DNA of 47,769 bases from Flavonifractor sp. An100 (GTDB taxonomy: Bacteria; Bacillota; Clostridia; Oscillospirales; Oscillospiraceae). The notes under the pieces were generated by a model. That model was not told the origin of the DNA and searched no databases. It saw only the letters and a program-made list of their open reading frames with translations. Shown here piece after piece: positions 23,709 through 33,353 of the stretch (the first letter of the stretch is position 1; each line of letters starts with the position of its first letter). The stretch spans positions 1-47,769 of the forward strand of contig NZ_NFMA01000003.1 in NCBI RefSeq assembly GCF_002161175.1, read 5' to 3'. Made by a program: the position numbers and the translations under genes.

Positions 23709-26147
23709 TCAGGTGGTCTCCTCCGCTGCCTTTTTGCTGGCCGTCTTTTTGGCGGCAGGCTTCTTGGCAGCCGTTTTGGATGTGGCAGTCTTTTTTGCCG
23801 TACTTGTCTTGGCGGCAGAGGACTTCTTTGTGGTACTAGCTTTTGCCGCTGTTGTCTTCTTTGTTGTGGTTTTCTTAGCGGCAGCAGGCTTGGTGGCAGC
23901 TGCGGCTTTCTTGGCCGTTGTCTTTTTGGCCGGAGCGGTTTCCGCCTCGGCCTGCGCTTCTTCCAGGGGCTCCGCAGCCTCCTCCACAGCGGCAGCGGGC
24001 TTTTTCTGCCATCCGCCCCGCTTCTCCTCCGGGGTAAAGTTGGAACAGCTCTCGTTAATGCAGAAGGGCTTCTTGGCGCCTCGGCCCGCCTTCTTGAACA
24101 TGGTCTGGCCGCACACGGGACAGTTGTCCTTCACCGGCACGTCCCAGGTCATAAAGTCGCACTTTTTGCTCTCGTCCTTGTTGTTGAGGTGCTCGCAGCA
24201 GTAATAGGTGTACTGCTTGCCTGTCTTTTTGCTCTTGCCCGTGCGCTTGAGCAGCCGCCCGCCGCACTTGGGACATTTTCCAGGCATCTCCACCACCAAA
24301 GGCATGGTGAAGTCACACTCCGGCCAGCCGGGACAGGCCAGGAAACGGCCAAACCGCCCGGACTTGACCACCAGGTTCCGGCCGCAATGGGGACAGATCT
24401 CCTCCGACACCTCGTCAGGGACCTTGATCCGCTCTCCATCCAGTTCCTGTTCCGCCTTTTTCAGCTCTGCGTCAAAGGAGCCGTAGAACTCCTCCAGCAC
24501 CTGCTTCCAGTCGGTGGCGCCCTCCTCTACCTTGTCCAGCTCCTCTTCCATCTGGGCGGTAAAGGCAGGGTCTACAATGTCCTGGAATTTGTCCTTCATC
24601 AAAGTGGTAACCACCTCGCCCAGAGGGGTGGGACGAAGGGCCTTGCCCTCCTTGACCACATACTCCCGGTTGAGGATGGTAGAAATAGTGGGGGCATAGG
24701 TGGAGGGACGGCCAATCCCCTTTTCCTCCAGAGCCCGGATGAGGCTGGCCTCGGAATACCGGGCGGGGGGCTGGGTGAAGTGCTGGTCGGCCTTCACGCC
24801 CCGGCCCTCCAACGGCTCTCCCTCCTTCAGATCGGGCAGTGGGGAGGTGTCTTCCTCCTCTTCCTCGTCCTTTCCCTCCTCGTACACGGCGGTGAAGCCG
24901 GAGAATTTCATGGAGGAGTGGCTGGCCCGGAAGGTATAGCCGGAGTTGGCCACCTCAATGGACAGGCTGTCATAGACGGCGTTAGCCATCTGGCAGGCCA
25001 AAAAACGGCTCCAGATGAGCTTATATAGACGGTACTGCTCCCCGGTCAGGTCCTTTTTGATCTCATCGGGCACCAGGTTCACATCCGAGGGCCGGATGGC
25101 CTCGTGGGCGTCCTGGGCATTGCCCTTGGTCTTAAAGTGCCGGGTCTGGGGAGGATAATACTCCGCCCCGTAGCGGTTTTGAATAAATCCCTTGGCCGCC
25201 GCCAGAGCTTCCTCCGACAGGCGCAGAGAGTCGGTACGCATGTAGGTAATGAGACCCACGGTGCCCTCGCCGGAGATGTCGATGCCCTCATAGAGCTGCT
25301 GGGCAATGGACATGGTGCGGGCAGGGGCCATATTCAGCTTCCGGGAGGCCTCCTGCTGGAGAGTCGAAGTAGTAAAGGGAGGGGCGGGGGTGCGGTTTTT
25401 CTCCTGCCGCTTCACCTTGGACACCTGGTAGCTGCCCTGGGAGACCACTTCGGCAATCTGGTCGGCCTCCTGCTTGGTGTGCAGTTCCATCTTCTTCTCC
25501 CGGCCGTAGAACTGGGCCTTGAAGGACCCCAGGTTGGGAGCAATGCGGGCCAGATCCGCTTCCAACGTCCAGTACTCCTGGGGCTGGAAGGCCCGGATTT
25601 CCTCCTCCCGCTCCACCACCAGGCGGGTAGCCACCGATTGCACCCGGCCTGCCGACAGGCCCCGGCGAATCTTCCGCCACAACAGAGGGGAGAGCTGATA
25701 GCCCACAATGCGGTCCAGAATGCGCCGGGCCTGCTGGGCGTTGACCAGGTTCTGGTCAATGGCCCGGGGGTGGGCAATGGACTGGTTGACTACATTTTTG
25801 GTGATCTCATTGAAGGTGACCCGGTAGGTCTTGTCATCGGGGATGTTCAGCAGCTCCTTCAGGTGCCAGGAGATGGCCTCCCCCTCCCGGTCCGGGTCGG
25901 TGGCCAGATAGACCTTGCCGCTTTTTTTGGCCGCCTTCTTCAGGTCGCTGATCACGTCTTCCTTCCCCTTGATGGGCTGGTAGTTGGGCTCAAAGCCCTG
26001 GTCCAGGTCCACGCCGATCTTGCTTTTAGGCAGGTCCCGGACATGGCCCATGGATGCCTTTACCTCATAGCCCGGTCCCAGGTATTTTCCGATGGTTTTG
26101 GCCTTGGACGGGGACTCTACGATTACCAGATCAGTCTTGTTTGCCAC
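23709..26147 (-). CDS. topA: DNA topoisomerase I with Lys/Ala-rich tail (812 aa)
   Basis: Type IA topoisomerase that relaxes negative supercoils. TOPRIM domain at the N-terminus (VIVESPSKAKTI), catalytic Tyr302 in ITYMRTDS, SAGRVQSVATRLV, and three C-terminal zinc-ribbon repeats starting CPHCGRN, CPKCGGR and CPVCGQT. The last 75 or so residues (about 736-812) are almost only Lys, Ala and Thr (KKTTAKKAAAATKP style), like histone H1 or some actinobacterial TopA tails, and probably add non-specific DNA binding and processivity. GTG start (26147) with GGAGG about 11 nt upstream. Upstream neighbour is dprA. Confidence 0.95.
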   Translation of the reverse strand: MANKTDLVIVESPSKAKTIGKYLGPGYEVKASMGHVRDLPKSKIGVDLDQGFEPNYQPIKGKEDVISDLKKAAKKSGKVYLATDPDREGEAISWHLKELLNIPDDKTYRVTFNEITKNVVNQSIAHPRAIDQNLVNAQQARRILDRIVGYQLSPLLWRKIRRGLSAGRVQSVATRLVVEREEEIRAFQPQEYWTLEADLARIAPNLGSFKAQFYGREKKMELHTKQEADQIAEVVSQGSYQVSKVKRQEKNRTPAPPFTTSTLQQEASRKLNMAPARTMSIAQQLYEGIDISGEGTVGLITYMRTDSLRLSEEALAAAKGFIQNRYGAEYYPPQTRHFKTKGNAQDAHEAIRPSDVNLVPDEIKKDLTGEQYRLYKLIWSRFLACQMANAVYDSLSIEVANSGYTFRASHSSMKFSGFTAVYEEGKDEEEEEDTSPLPDLKEGEPLEGRGVKADQHFTQPPARYSEASLIRALEEKGIGRPSTYAPTISTILNREYVVKEGKALRPTPLGEVVTTLMKDKFQDIVDPAFTAQMEEELDKVEEGATDWKQVLEEFYGSFDAELKKAEQELDGERIKVPDEVSEEICPHCGRNLVVKSGRFGRFLACPGWPECDFTMPLVVEMPGKCPKCGGRLLKRTGKSKKTGKQYTYYCCEHLNNKDESKKCDFMTWDVPVKDNCPVCGQTMFKKAGRGAKKPFCINESCSNFTPEEKRGGWQKKPAAAVEEAAEPLEEAQAEAETAPAKKTTAKKAAAATKPAAAKKTTTKKTTAAKASTTKKSSAAKTSTAKKTATSKTAAKKPAAKKTASKKAAEETT

Positions 26148-26275
26148 GTTTTGTTAACCTCCTCGCCGGTGGAGGAACCGGACGCTTTGTCCTGTTCCCG
26201 CCTCTCGCCGTCCTTTGCGGCTGCCGCCCCCGCAGGAGCACCGGCTGTTTCCATAGATCAAGTTGGGATGAACGG

Positions 26276-27508
26276 TTATTCCTCCAGCTCTACCAGGGCA
26301 GAGAAGCGCCGCCCCGGATGCTCCTCCACCGCCTGCTGGACCTGGAGCATGGTCAGAGCCGACAGCACTCTCCGGGCCGGAATCTGAGTCAGCTCCACCA
26401 GCTGCTCCGCCGAGCGCTCCCCAGCCGCCAGAGCGGCCAGAAGGGACAGCTCATCATCGGTAAAGCGCGTTTTCTGCTCCCCCCGGGGGATGAGCGTTCG
26501 GGTGGACTGGACTGGCTGAGACACACCAGCAGCCGACGTCTCCGGCACAGGCACCGGCTTTTGCTGCCGGACGCTGTCCGCCAGTCGGGCCTGGGCAGCC
26601 TCCGGAGTGAGGGGTGCGCTGGGGGCCAGTTTTCCCGGGAAACGGCTCCAATATTCTTCCAAAATGTCCCGTCCGCAGGTGACCAGCTTGGCTCCCTGCT
26701 GGATGAGCCGATTCGTTCCCTCGCTCATGGGGGCGTCCAGGGCTCCCGGAACCGCAAATACATCCCGGTCCTGCTCCAGGGCGTGGTTAATGGTGTTCAT
26801 GGTACCGCCGAAGGTACGGCACTCCACCGCCAGCACGCCCAGGGACAGGCCGCTGAGAATGCGGTTGCGACGGGGAAAGTGGTAACCATAGTGGGGCGTA
26901 CCGGGAGGGTACTCCGATAATAAGGCACCCACTGCCGCTACATCCTCATAAAGGCCGCGGTGCTGGGGCGGAAATACCACATCCGTCCCGCCCGCCAGGA
27001 CACAGACTACCGGTCCGCCTCCCTTTAGGGCGCCCCGCACCCCACAGGCATCCAGTCCCTCGGCGATGCCGGACAGTACCAGCGCCCCGCCAGAGGCCAG
27101 TTCCAACCCAAACCGGCTGGCCCACTTCTCTCCATAAGGGGAGGGCTTTCGGGCCCCGACCACGGCGATGGCCGCCTCCTCGTCAAAGTGGAAGGTGCGG
27201 CCCTTATAATACAGCACGGCCGGAGGGTCCGGAATCTGCCGCAGCCGCTGGGGGTAGTCGGCGTCCTGAAAGGTCATCACCTGCACTCCAAGCCGCTCAC
27301 AGTCCCCTAAAATCTCCTCCGCCCGGTCCATATTTTTATCCAGCAGTCCCTGGCGGGCAGCAGGCGGGATGGGCAGGCTCTGGCAGTCCTCTTCCTCCGC
27401 GTAATAGGCCCGCTCCGGCGTGACAAAATAGTCCAGCACTGCCAGAGCGGATGAGGCGTCCATCCCCTTCCGGCTGGTGAGCCACAGCCAGTACTTCAAG
27501 GCTGACAT
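26276..27508 (-). CDS. dprA: DNA-processing protein DprA/Smf (410 aa)
   Basis: Loads RecA onto incoming single-stranded DNA in transformation; also common in non-competent bacteria. Rossmann-like domain with VVGARKPSPYG, SGIAEGLDACG and VFAVPGALDAPMSEGTN (about 110-295), N-terminal SAM-like region and a C-terminal winged-helix DML1-like domain (about 345-410). ATG 27508 (MSALKYW) has a G-rich Shine-Dalgarno sequence upstream; the longer frame is not conserved. The dprA-topA pairing is standard in Firmicutes. Confidence 0.93.
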   Translation of the reverse strand: MSALKYWLWLTSRKGMDASSALAVLDYFVTPERAYYAEEEDCQSLPIPPAARQGLLDKNMDRAEEILGDCERLGVQVMTFQDADYPQRLRQIPDPPAVLYYKGRTFHFDEEAAIAVVGARKPSPYGEKWASRFGLELASGGALVLSGIAEGLDACGVRGALKGGGPVVCVLAGGTDVVFPPQHRGLYEDVAAVGALLSEYPPGTPHYGYHFPRRNRILSGLSLGVLAVECRTFGGTMNTINHALEQDRDVFAVPGALDAPMSEGTNRLIQQGAKLVTCGRDILEEYWSRFPGKLAPSAPLTPEAAQARLADSVRQQKPVPVPETSAAGVSQPVQSTRTLIPRGEQKTRFTDDELSLLAALAAGERSAEQLVELTQIPARRVLSALTMLQVQQAVEEHPGRRFSALVELEE

Positions 27509-27566
27509 CAGGCTGCCCCCCTTACGTTTCGGTCCAGACAGACCGTTTTTTATCCCTTGGGACCCA

Positions 27567-28328
27567 TCAGCGTCCCATTTCCCACAGCACAATGGAAGCT
27601 GCCGCAGCCGCATTCAGCGACTCACAGCGCTCCCGCATGGGGATTTTCAGTGTCTTTTGGCTCAGCGCCAGCAGCTCCTGAGAGATTCCCTGACCCTCAC
27701 TGCCAATCACCACGGCACACCGGCCCAGGTCCACCTGGCGGATGTCCACCGTGTCCTCCCGCAAAGCGGTGGCATACAGGGGCAGACCGGAGCGCTCCAA
27801 CAGACCGGGCAGCTCCTCCGTCTCCAGCTCATACACCGGAAGGCGGAAGCAGGCACCCATGGTGGCCCGCACGGTTTTGGGGGAAAAGGGGTCGGCGCAG
27901 CGGTGGACCAGCAGCAGTCCGTCCGCACCAAGAGCATCTGCGGTACGCCAAATGGTGCCCACATTGCCTGGGTCCTGTAGTCCGTCCAGCACCAGATACC
28001 GTCCGCCCGCCAGTTCCACAGGGGGCCTCCGTTCCGGTTGGAACCCCACCAGCAGAGCGCCCTGGGGGCTCTCCATAGGGGAGATACTGGCCATCACGTC
28101 CTCAGGCACCTCCACTACACGCACCGAATCCGGCACATCCGAAAGGGAGATTCCTTGGGACACCACCACAGTCTGCAACGGCGCCTTCCAGCGCAGAGCC
28201 TCCTGCACCAGCTTCAACCCGTCTCCCAGGTATAGCCCCTGCTCCCGGCGATAGGAACGGCTGGAGGCCAGCTTTCGGATTTGTACCATCAGAGGATTTT
28301 TCCGGCTGGTAATGTATTCCGCCGTCAC
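27567..28328 (-). CDS. SpoU/TrmH-family RNA 2'-O-methyltransferase (253 aa)
   Basis: SPOUT-fold methyltransferase that 2'-O-methylates rRNA or tRNA using S-adenosylmethionine. N-terminal substrate-binding SpoU_sub_bind-like region (about 1-100), then motif 1 LQDPGNVGTIWRTADA, motif 2 VIGSEGQGIS and motif 3 LNAAAAASIVLWEM. The exact target nucleotide cannot be told from sequence alone. GTG start overlapping the trkA stop (GTGA), so it is coupled to the potassium-uptake gene. Confidence 0.9.
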   Translation of the reverse strand: MTAEYITSRKNPLMVQIRKLASSRSYRREQGLYLGDGLKLVQEALRWKAPLQTVVVSQGISLSDVPDSVRVVEVPEDVMASISPMESPQGALLVGFQPERRPPVELAGGRYLVLDGLQDPGNVGTIWRTADALGADGLLLVHRCADPFSPKTVRATMGACFRLPVYELETEELPGLLERSGLPLYATALREDTVDIRQVDLGRCAVVIGSEGQGISQELLALSQKTLKIPMRERCESLNAAAAASIVLWEMGR

Positions 28329-28975
28329 AGCTTTTCCATCCTCTCAATATCCTGATTGCTCCCCAGGACCACCAAGCAGTCTCCTTCCCGGAGCACATGC
28401 TCGCCACCGGGGGACACCAGCATGGTCCCCTCTGCGTCCCGGATTGCCACCACATTCAAGCGGTATTTTGCCCGAATATCCAGCTCCTTAATGGTTTTTC
28501 CGCACCACTGGCTGGGACAGCGGCGCTCCACCACAGAGTAGTCCTTGGACAACTCGATGAAATTTAGAATATCCACATTGGACAGGCTGCGGGCCAGACG
28601 CAGGGCCATCTCCTGCTCGGGAAACACCACCTGGTCGGCCCCGATCTTCTCCAGCACCTTGCGGTGCACTGCGCTGTTGGCCTTACTTACCACATGAGGT
28701 ACACCCAATTCCTTCAGGTTCAAGGTGATCAAAGTGCTGTCCCCCACATCTGTGGAGGCCGCCACCACAGCGCAATCAAAATTTCTGGCCCCCAATGCCC
28801 GCAAAACCTCCGGGTCTCGGGCATCTCCCGCCACGGCGTGGGTCACCAGCTCGCTGGCCGCCTGCACCCGGTCATCCCGCAAATCCAGAGCCAATACGTC
28901 ATTGCCCTTCATACACAGCTCTACGGCCAGGGAAAAGCCAAATCGGCCCAAACCGATTACCAGAAAGTTTTTCAC
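28325..28975 (-). CDS. trkA: Trk/Ktr potassium uptake regulatory subunit (216 aa)
   Basis: Cytosolic RCK protein that gates the K+ channel subunit in response to nucleotides. N-terminal Rossmann domain with GLGRFGFSLA and the acidic strand-2 end LDLRDD; C-terminal TrkA_C domain (about 140-216). The single-RCK length of about 216 aa matches KtrA/KtrC and Clostridial TrkA rather than the double-length E. coli TrkA. GTG start with AAGGAGCGG upstream. It follows the trkH gene by 28 nt, forming a two-component uptake system. Confidence 0.92.
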   Translation of the reverse strand: MKNFLVIGLGRFGFSLAVELCMKGNDVLALDLRDDRVQAASELVTHAVAGDARDPEVLRALGARNFDCAVVAASTDVGDSTLITLNLKELGVPHVVSKANSAVHRKVLEKIGADQVVFPEQEMALRLARSLSNVDILNFIELSKDYSVVERRCPSQWCGKTIKELDIRAKYRLNVVAIRDAEGTMLVSPGGEHVLREGDCLVVLGSNQDIERMEKL

Positions 28976-29003
28976 TCTCTACCGCTCCTTCTTTTTATCC
29001 AGT

Positions 29004-30365
29004 TCAGCCAATCATCACATCTACCGTGGGGTAGCGCAGCTTGCTCTCCCCCCGGCGGGTCAAAAACGCAATGGAGAAGGACAACAGTCCCACTCTCCCT
29101 AGGTACATATAAAGAATAATCAGCACAGAGCTGCCCGCACTCAGATTAGGCGTAGCTCCCATGGACAGGCCCACGGTGCCTAGTGCCGAGGCTACCTCGT
29201 AGCTGGCCGTCAAAAATGGCAATCCATCGATTCTGGACAGAGCCATGGCCCCCACCAAAAACAGCAGCAACACCGTCAAAGTCAGAGTCATAGCGTCCAG
29301 CACTCGGCGCTGAGGGATGGTGCGTCCCCGCACCACCACCTGTTCCTTTCCCCGCAGGCTTTCGCCCAGGGCTAGCAGGAGCACTCCTATGGTCACCGTT
29401 TTGATACCGCCGGCAGTGGAGCCCGAGGATCCACCGATCAGCATCCATACCGCGGATAACACCGCCATATTTTCTGTCAGGCCCGCCTGGTCCAAAGAGG
29501 CGTACCCGGCCGTACGCAGGGTCACGGACTGAAACAGGGCATTCAGTACCTTTTCCCAGGGCTCCATGGGGCCCAAGGTGGCCGGGTTATTCCACTCCGT
29601 CCAAAGGCAGAACAGGCAGCCCCCCACAATCAGCACACCGGTAATGGACAGGGCCATCTTAGTGTAGAGGGACAGCCGCCGCCAACTGCGGTTTTCCAAG
29701 ATGTCCTCCCACACAAAAAAGCCAATTCCCCCCACTACGATCAGCCCCATGATGGTGAGCAGCACCACCGGATCGCCCTGAAAGCCCAGCAAGCTGGAGT
29801 AAGGTCCGGTGTACTCCCCCATCAGGTCAAAGCCTCCGTTGCAAAAGGCAGATACACTGTGAAACAGTGAAAACCAAATTCCCTTGCCCAGACCAAACAG
29901 AGGAATAAGCCGGGTGGACAGCAGCAAAGCCCCCAGGCCCTCAATCAAGAAGGTGCCCATCAGGGCGTGGCGTACCACCCGCACCACACCGGCGGTATTG
30001 GAGAGATTCAGGGCCGAAGCCATAACTAGCCGCTGGGATAAGCCAATCCGCCGCTGCAGGGCCAGGGACACCAGGGTGATCAGAGACACAAAGCCCAGGC
30101 CACCCAGCTGCAGCAGCAGAAGAATTACCCCCTGTCCGAAGGGGGACCAATGCAGCACAGTGTCCACCTGGACCAGCCCGGTCACGCAGGTGGCGGAGGC
30201 GGCGGTAAACAGACACACAAGCCAGGAGGTGGCCTCTCCCCCCCGGGCCGCTATGGGAAGATGGAGCAGCGCCGCTCCTAGAAGGATGATGATCCCAAAC
30301 CCCAGCGCCACCAGGCGGGTTGGATTGAGGCCCTTTCTTCCCAACGGCCAAACGATCGCCTTCAA
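29004..30365 (-). CDS. trkH: Trk/Ktr potassium transporter membrane subunit (453 aa)
   Basis: K+-translocating subunit of the SKT family with eight to ten spans built from four M1-P-M2 repeats; pore-loop-like stretches are seen (for example SATCVTGLVQVDT, SAFCNGGFDL, LRTAGYASLD and ALGTVGLSMG), where the first glycine of each lines the filter. The start is TTG 30365 (LKAIVWPLGRKG), because AAGGAG lies 8 nt upstream and no ATG occurs before conserved sequence; the longer frame runs into the lysS 3' end. Partner gene trkA is directly downstream. Confidence 0.92.
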   Translation of the reverse strand: MKAIVWPLGRKGLNPTRLVALGFGIIILLGAALLHLPIAARGGEATSWLVCLFTAASATCVTGLVQVDTVLHWSPFGQGVILLLLQLGGLGFVSLITLVSLALQRRIGLSQRLVMASALNLSNTAGVVRVVRHALMGTFLIEGLGALLLSTRLIPLFGLGKGIWFSLFHSVSAFCNGGFDLMGEYTGPYSSLLGFQGDPVVLLTIMGLIVVGGIGFFVWEDILENRSWRRLSLYTKMALSITGVLIVGGCLFCLWTEWNNPATLGPMEPWEKVLNALFQSVTLRTAGYASLDQAGLTENMAVLSAVWMLIGGSSGSTAGGIKTVTIGVLLLALGESLRGKEQVVVRGRTIPQRRVLDAMTLTLTVLLLFLVGAMALSRIDGLPFLTASYEVASALGTVGLSMGATPNLSAGSSVLIILYMYLGRVGLLSFSIAFLTRRGESKLRYPTVDVMIG

Positions 30366-30439
30366 GGTATGTTCTCCTTTCCCTCTACGCACAGAAAGGC
30401 ATACCGATGGGTAGCCCGCCGTCGGTATGTCATTTCTTG

Positions 30440-31945
30440 TCAGTCCAGGGGCTTCATCGTCGGGAAGAGGATCACTTCCCGGATGGAGTCGGAATTGGTC
30501 AGGAGCATGACGCACCGGTCGATGCCGATGCCCAGGCCGCCCGTGGGGGGCAGGCCATACTCCAGAGCGGTGAGGAAGTCCTCGTCCATCATGCCGGCCT
30601 CGTCGTCTCCCTTGTCCCGCAGCTCCACCTGCTTTTGGAAGCGCTGGCGCTGGTCAATGGGATCGTTGAGCTCGGAGAAGGCGTTGCCCATCTCGCTGTG
30701 GCAGATGAACAGCTCGAACCGCTCGGTGAGCCGGGGGTCCTTGGGGGAACGCTTGGCCAGGGGGGAGACATCCACCGGGTGCATGGTGATGAAGGTGGGC
30801 TGAATCAGCTTCTCCTCCACCCGCTGGTCGAACACCTCGTAGAGGGCATTGCCCCAGGTCTTGTCCGCCGTCTCAGGCAGCTCCACTCCGATGGACTTGG
30901 CAGCGGCCACTGCCTCCTCGTCGGAGGAGATAGCCATGAAGTCCAGGCCGGTGTACTGCTTGACCGCCTCGTGCATGGGCAGGCGGGGCCAGCCGGGAGT
31001 CAGGTCGATCTTCTCTCCCTGCCACTCCACCTGATAGGTGCCCAAAATCTTCTGGGCGGCAGAGGAGAGCAGGTCCTCAAACAGGTCCATCATGTCGTTG
31101 AAGTCGGCATAGGCCTGGTAGAGCTCAATGGTGGTAAACTCCGGGTTGTGCTTGGGGTCCATACCCTCGTTGCGGAAGATACGCCCGATCTCATACACCC
31201 GGTCCATGCCGCCCACGATCAGCCGCTTCAGCGGAAGCTCGGTGGCGATGCGCATATACATGTCGATGTCCAGGGTGTTGTGGTGGGTGATGAAGGGACG
31301 GGCGGTGGCGCCGCCGGAGATGGTGTTCAGAACAGGGGTCTCCACTTCCATGTATCCCCGGCCGTCCATGAAGTCCCGCACATGCTTGATAAACTGGGAC
31401 CGGATGATGAAGTTGCGCTTCACCTCGGGGTTGACGATCAGGTCCACATACCGCTGGCGGTAACGCAGCTCGGTGTTGGTCAGGCCGTGGAACTTCTCCG
31501 GCAGGGGCAGCAGAGACTTGCTCAGCAGGGTGCAGGTCACCACCCGCACCGACATCTCCCCCCGCTGGGTGCGGAAGACGATGCCTTGAACGCCCACGAT
31601 GTCCCCGATGTCATACTTCTTAAAGCGGTTATACTCGGCCTCGTCCATCTCGTCCTTGCGGGCATAGAGCTGAATGCGGCCGGACTTGTCCTGCAGGTCG
31701 CAGAAGGATACCTTGCCCATTCCCCGCTTGGACATCAGCCGCCCGGCAATGGACACCTGGCTGCCCTCCAGGGCGTCAAAGTTCTCCTTGATGTTGGCGG
31801 AGTCATTGTCCACCGCGTACTTGGTGATCTGGAAGGGGTCGTTCCCCTCCTGCTGCAGCTGCTTGAGCTTATCCCGGCGGATCTGCAGCAACTGAGACAG
31901 GTTCTGCTGCTCGGCAGCAGCGCCCTGGTTGTTGTTCTCGGCCAT
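30440..31945 (-). CDS. lysS: Lysyl-tRNA synthetase, class II (501 aa)
   Basis: Charges tRNA-Lys. N-terminal OB-fold anticodon-binding domain (about 50-170, [18 protein letters not shown]) and class II catalytic core: motif 1 near [15 protein letters not shown], motif 2 [18 protein letters not shown], and motif 3 [12 protein letters not shown] at the C-terminus. Full length. AGGAGT precedes the ATG. It lies 47 nt after greA; the greA-lysS order is common in Firmicutes and supports co-transcription from the greA promoter. Confidence 0.97.
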   Translation of the reverse strand: MAENNNQGAAAEQQNLSQLLQIRRDKLKQLQQEGNDPFQITKYAVDNDSANIKENFDALEGSQVSIAGRLMSKRGMGKVSFCDLQDKSGRIQLYARKDEMDEAEYNRFKKYDIGDIVGVQGIVFRTQRGEMSVRVVTCTLLSKSLLPLPEKFHGLTNTELRYRQRYVDLIVNPEVKRNFIIRSQFIKHVRDFMDGRGYMEVETPVLNTISGGATARPFITHHNTLDIDMYMRIATELPLKRLIVGGMDRVYEIGRIFRNEGMDPKHNPEFTTIELYQAYADFNDMMDLFEDLLSSAAQKILGTYQVEWQGEKIDLTPGWPRLPMHEAVKQYTGLDFMAISSDEEAVAAAKSIGVELPETADKTWGNALYEVFDQRVEEKLIQPTFITMHPVDVSPLAKRSPKDPRLTERFELFICHSEMGNAFSELNDPIDQRQRFQKQVELRDKGDDEAGMMDEDFLTALEYGLPPTGGLGIGIDRCVMLLTNSDSIREVILFPTMKPLD

Positions 31946-31992
31946 TCTTGACTACTCCTATTCTCTACCGGCCAGAGGCCGTCTTTTGTCGA

Positions 31993-32466
31993 TTATCGCT
32001 CCACCTTCAAAATCTTGTACTGAATGGGACCGGCGGGAGCATCCACCGTTACGTCCTCTCCGGCATTCTTCCCCAGCAGGGCCTTGCCGAAGGGGGAGTC
32101 CTCGGAGATGGAGCCGTTCATGGGATCAGCTTCCTGGGAGCCGACGATCTTGTAGGTCTGCTCCTCCTCAAACTCCTTGTCCAGAACCGTCACTGTGGAG
32201 CCCAGACGGATATAGTCCCCCTGCTGCTCCTCCTCTTCGATCACCACATAATTGGACAAAATCTCTTCCAACTGGGCCATGCGGGAATAGAGCTTACCCT
32301 GCTCGTTTTTGGCCTCGTCGTACTCGCTGTTCTCCGACAAATCGCCAAAGGAGCGGGCCTCCTTGATGAGCTCGGCCACTTCCTTCTCCCGGACGGTCTT
32401 CAGGTAGTTCATCTCGTCCTGCAGTTCCTTGAGCCGCTGGGGGCTCAACTTATACTCTTTTGCCAT
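31993..32466 (-). CDS. greA: Transcription elongation factor GreA (157 aa)
   Basis: Rescues backtracked RNA polymerase by stimulating transcript cleavage through the secondary channel. N-terminal coiled coil (about 1-75, with the acidic tip around GDLSENSEYDEAK) and a C-terminal FKBP-like globular domain with GSTVTVLD. Full length. Start 32466 (MAKEYKLS) has GAGGT just upstream. A consensus promoter (32556-32584) lies about 90 nt upstream, followed by lysS downstream. Confidence 0.96.
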   Translation of the reverse strand: MAKEYKLSPQRLKELQDEMNYLKTVREKEVAELIKEARSFGDLSENSEYDEAKNEQGKLYSRMAQLEEILSNYVVIEEEEQQGDYIRLGSTVTVLDKEFEEEQTYKIVGSQEADPMNGSISEDSPFGKALLGKNAGEDVTVDAPAGPIQYKILKVER

Positions 32467-32555
32467 GTTACCTCGCACACCTTTCCAAACATAGCCGGGG
32501 TGTCCCTGACTATACATTATAATAAAGAATTAGGCATACCGATGCAGTATGTGTC

Positions 32556-32584
32556 ATTATAGAGTTTCCCGCCTGGTCTGTCAA
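32556..32584 (-). promoter_or_regulatory. Sigma-A promoter of greA-lysS
   Basis: Minus strand: -35 TTGACA (32584-32579), 17-nt spacer, -10 TATAAT (32561-32556); both hexamers perfect. The -35 contains the TGA stop codon of the upstream gene. Confidence 0.9.
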
Positions 32585-33261
32585 GTAATTTTTAGCCCCT
32601 CTTTTCCCAGTTTTCCACCCTCCCACAGGGCTGCAAGGAGTGGTAAATGGGTCTGATCCTCCTCCGACAGCCCGGGTGCGCGCAGCTGCAGCCCCCCCAA
32701 TTCCGGTTTTGGTCCATAAAGGCTCAAAGCCGGTTCTTCCCGTTTTTCCTCCCCCGGCCCGAAGCAGACGGCCACCTCTCCCGGCGCTTCCCGGGGCAAA
32801 ATAGGCACGCCAAACTCTTGCCGCAGCCACTTTGCCAGCTCATCTCCTCCCCGGGGAGCAGCAATCACCAGCCGACGCACCTTGGGACACAGCTCCGCCG
32901 CCGTCCGAACCATATCCCGGTCCACGCGGCCGCCCACCAGTGCCACGGTGGCCCGGTCAGGCGCCGCCCCCTGCCGCTCCAGGCACCCCAGCGCCAGCGG
33001 CGCTCCCTGGGCGCGGAGAAAGGGACAGGGGTCCAAGGGCACCAAGCCCGCCTGCTCCAGCAGATCCCACCGTTCAAATTGAGCAGGTGCCAATACCCGA
33101 ACCGCTCCCCCTCTCCGCAGCAGACGCCCGGCTTTGCGCAGCCTGCGCTCTCCCCACCAGCCCTCCGGGTCCGCCCAGGCCCGCAGCACCCCCAGACCGT
33201 ACAGCTCCTCCCGCCTTACGCCGCCCCGGCCCGTTCCGTCCAGCTTCAGCTGTCCAAGCAT
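32581..33261 (-). CDS. Hypothetical protein, Rossmann-like (226 aa)
   Basis: I do not recognise a named family. The sequence is Arg/Gly/Leu-rich with a central alpha/beta part (TVALVGGRVDRDMVRTAA, then RRLVIAAPRGGDELAKW) that resembles a nucleotide-binding or DprA-like Rossmann half-fold. There is no membrane span and no signal peptide. It sits between spoIIR and greA on the minus strand, with spoIIR ending upstream at a terminator, so it is probably its own small unit. Its stop codon lies inside the greA -35 box. It is probably a lineage-specific Oscillospirales gene. Confidence 0.6.
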   Translation of the reverse strand: MLGQLKLDGTGRGGVRREELYGLGVLRAWADPEGWWGERRLRKAGRLLRRGGAVRVLAPAQFERWDLLEQAGLVPLDPCPFLRAQGAPLALGCLERQGAAPDRATVALVGGRVDRDMVRTAAELCPKVRRLVIAAPRGGDELAKWLRQEFGVPILPREAPGEVAVCFGPGEEKREEPALSLYGPKPELGGLQLRAPGLSEEDQTHLPLLAALWEGGKLGKEGLKIT

Positions 33262-33312
33262 CTATCGTCCCCTCCCATCTCCACCAGGGTATGCGGCAAG
33301 GCGCAAAAATAG

Positions 33313-33347
33313 AAAGGGCCGCGGACCCTCAGGCCCGCAGCCCTTTT
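33313..33347 (-). terminator. Terminator of spoIIR
   Basis: Stem AAAGGGC-GCGG/CCGC-GCCCTTT with one mismatch, 7 nt after the stop codon on the minus strand, followed by CTATTTTTG. Confidence 0.75.
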
Positions 33348-33353
33348 CTTGTT

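Noticed and set aside
22481..26387. Very long plus-strand open frames (up to about 620 codons) opposite trmFO and topA
   Set aside because: Antisense shadows caused by GC-rich codon use; no ribosome binding sites, no domains, low-complexity Leu/Gly/His-rich translations, while the minus strand encodes clear trmFO and topA.
30407..31951. 514-codon open frame opposite lysS
   Set aside because: Same antisense effect; lysS on the other strand has all class II motifs.
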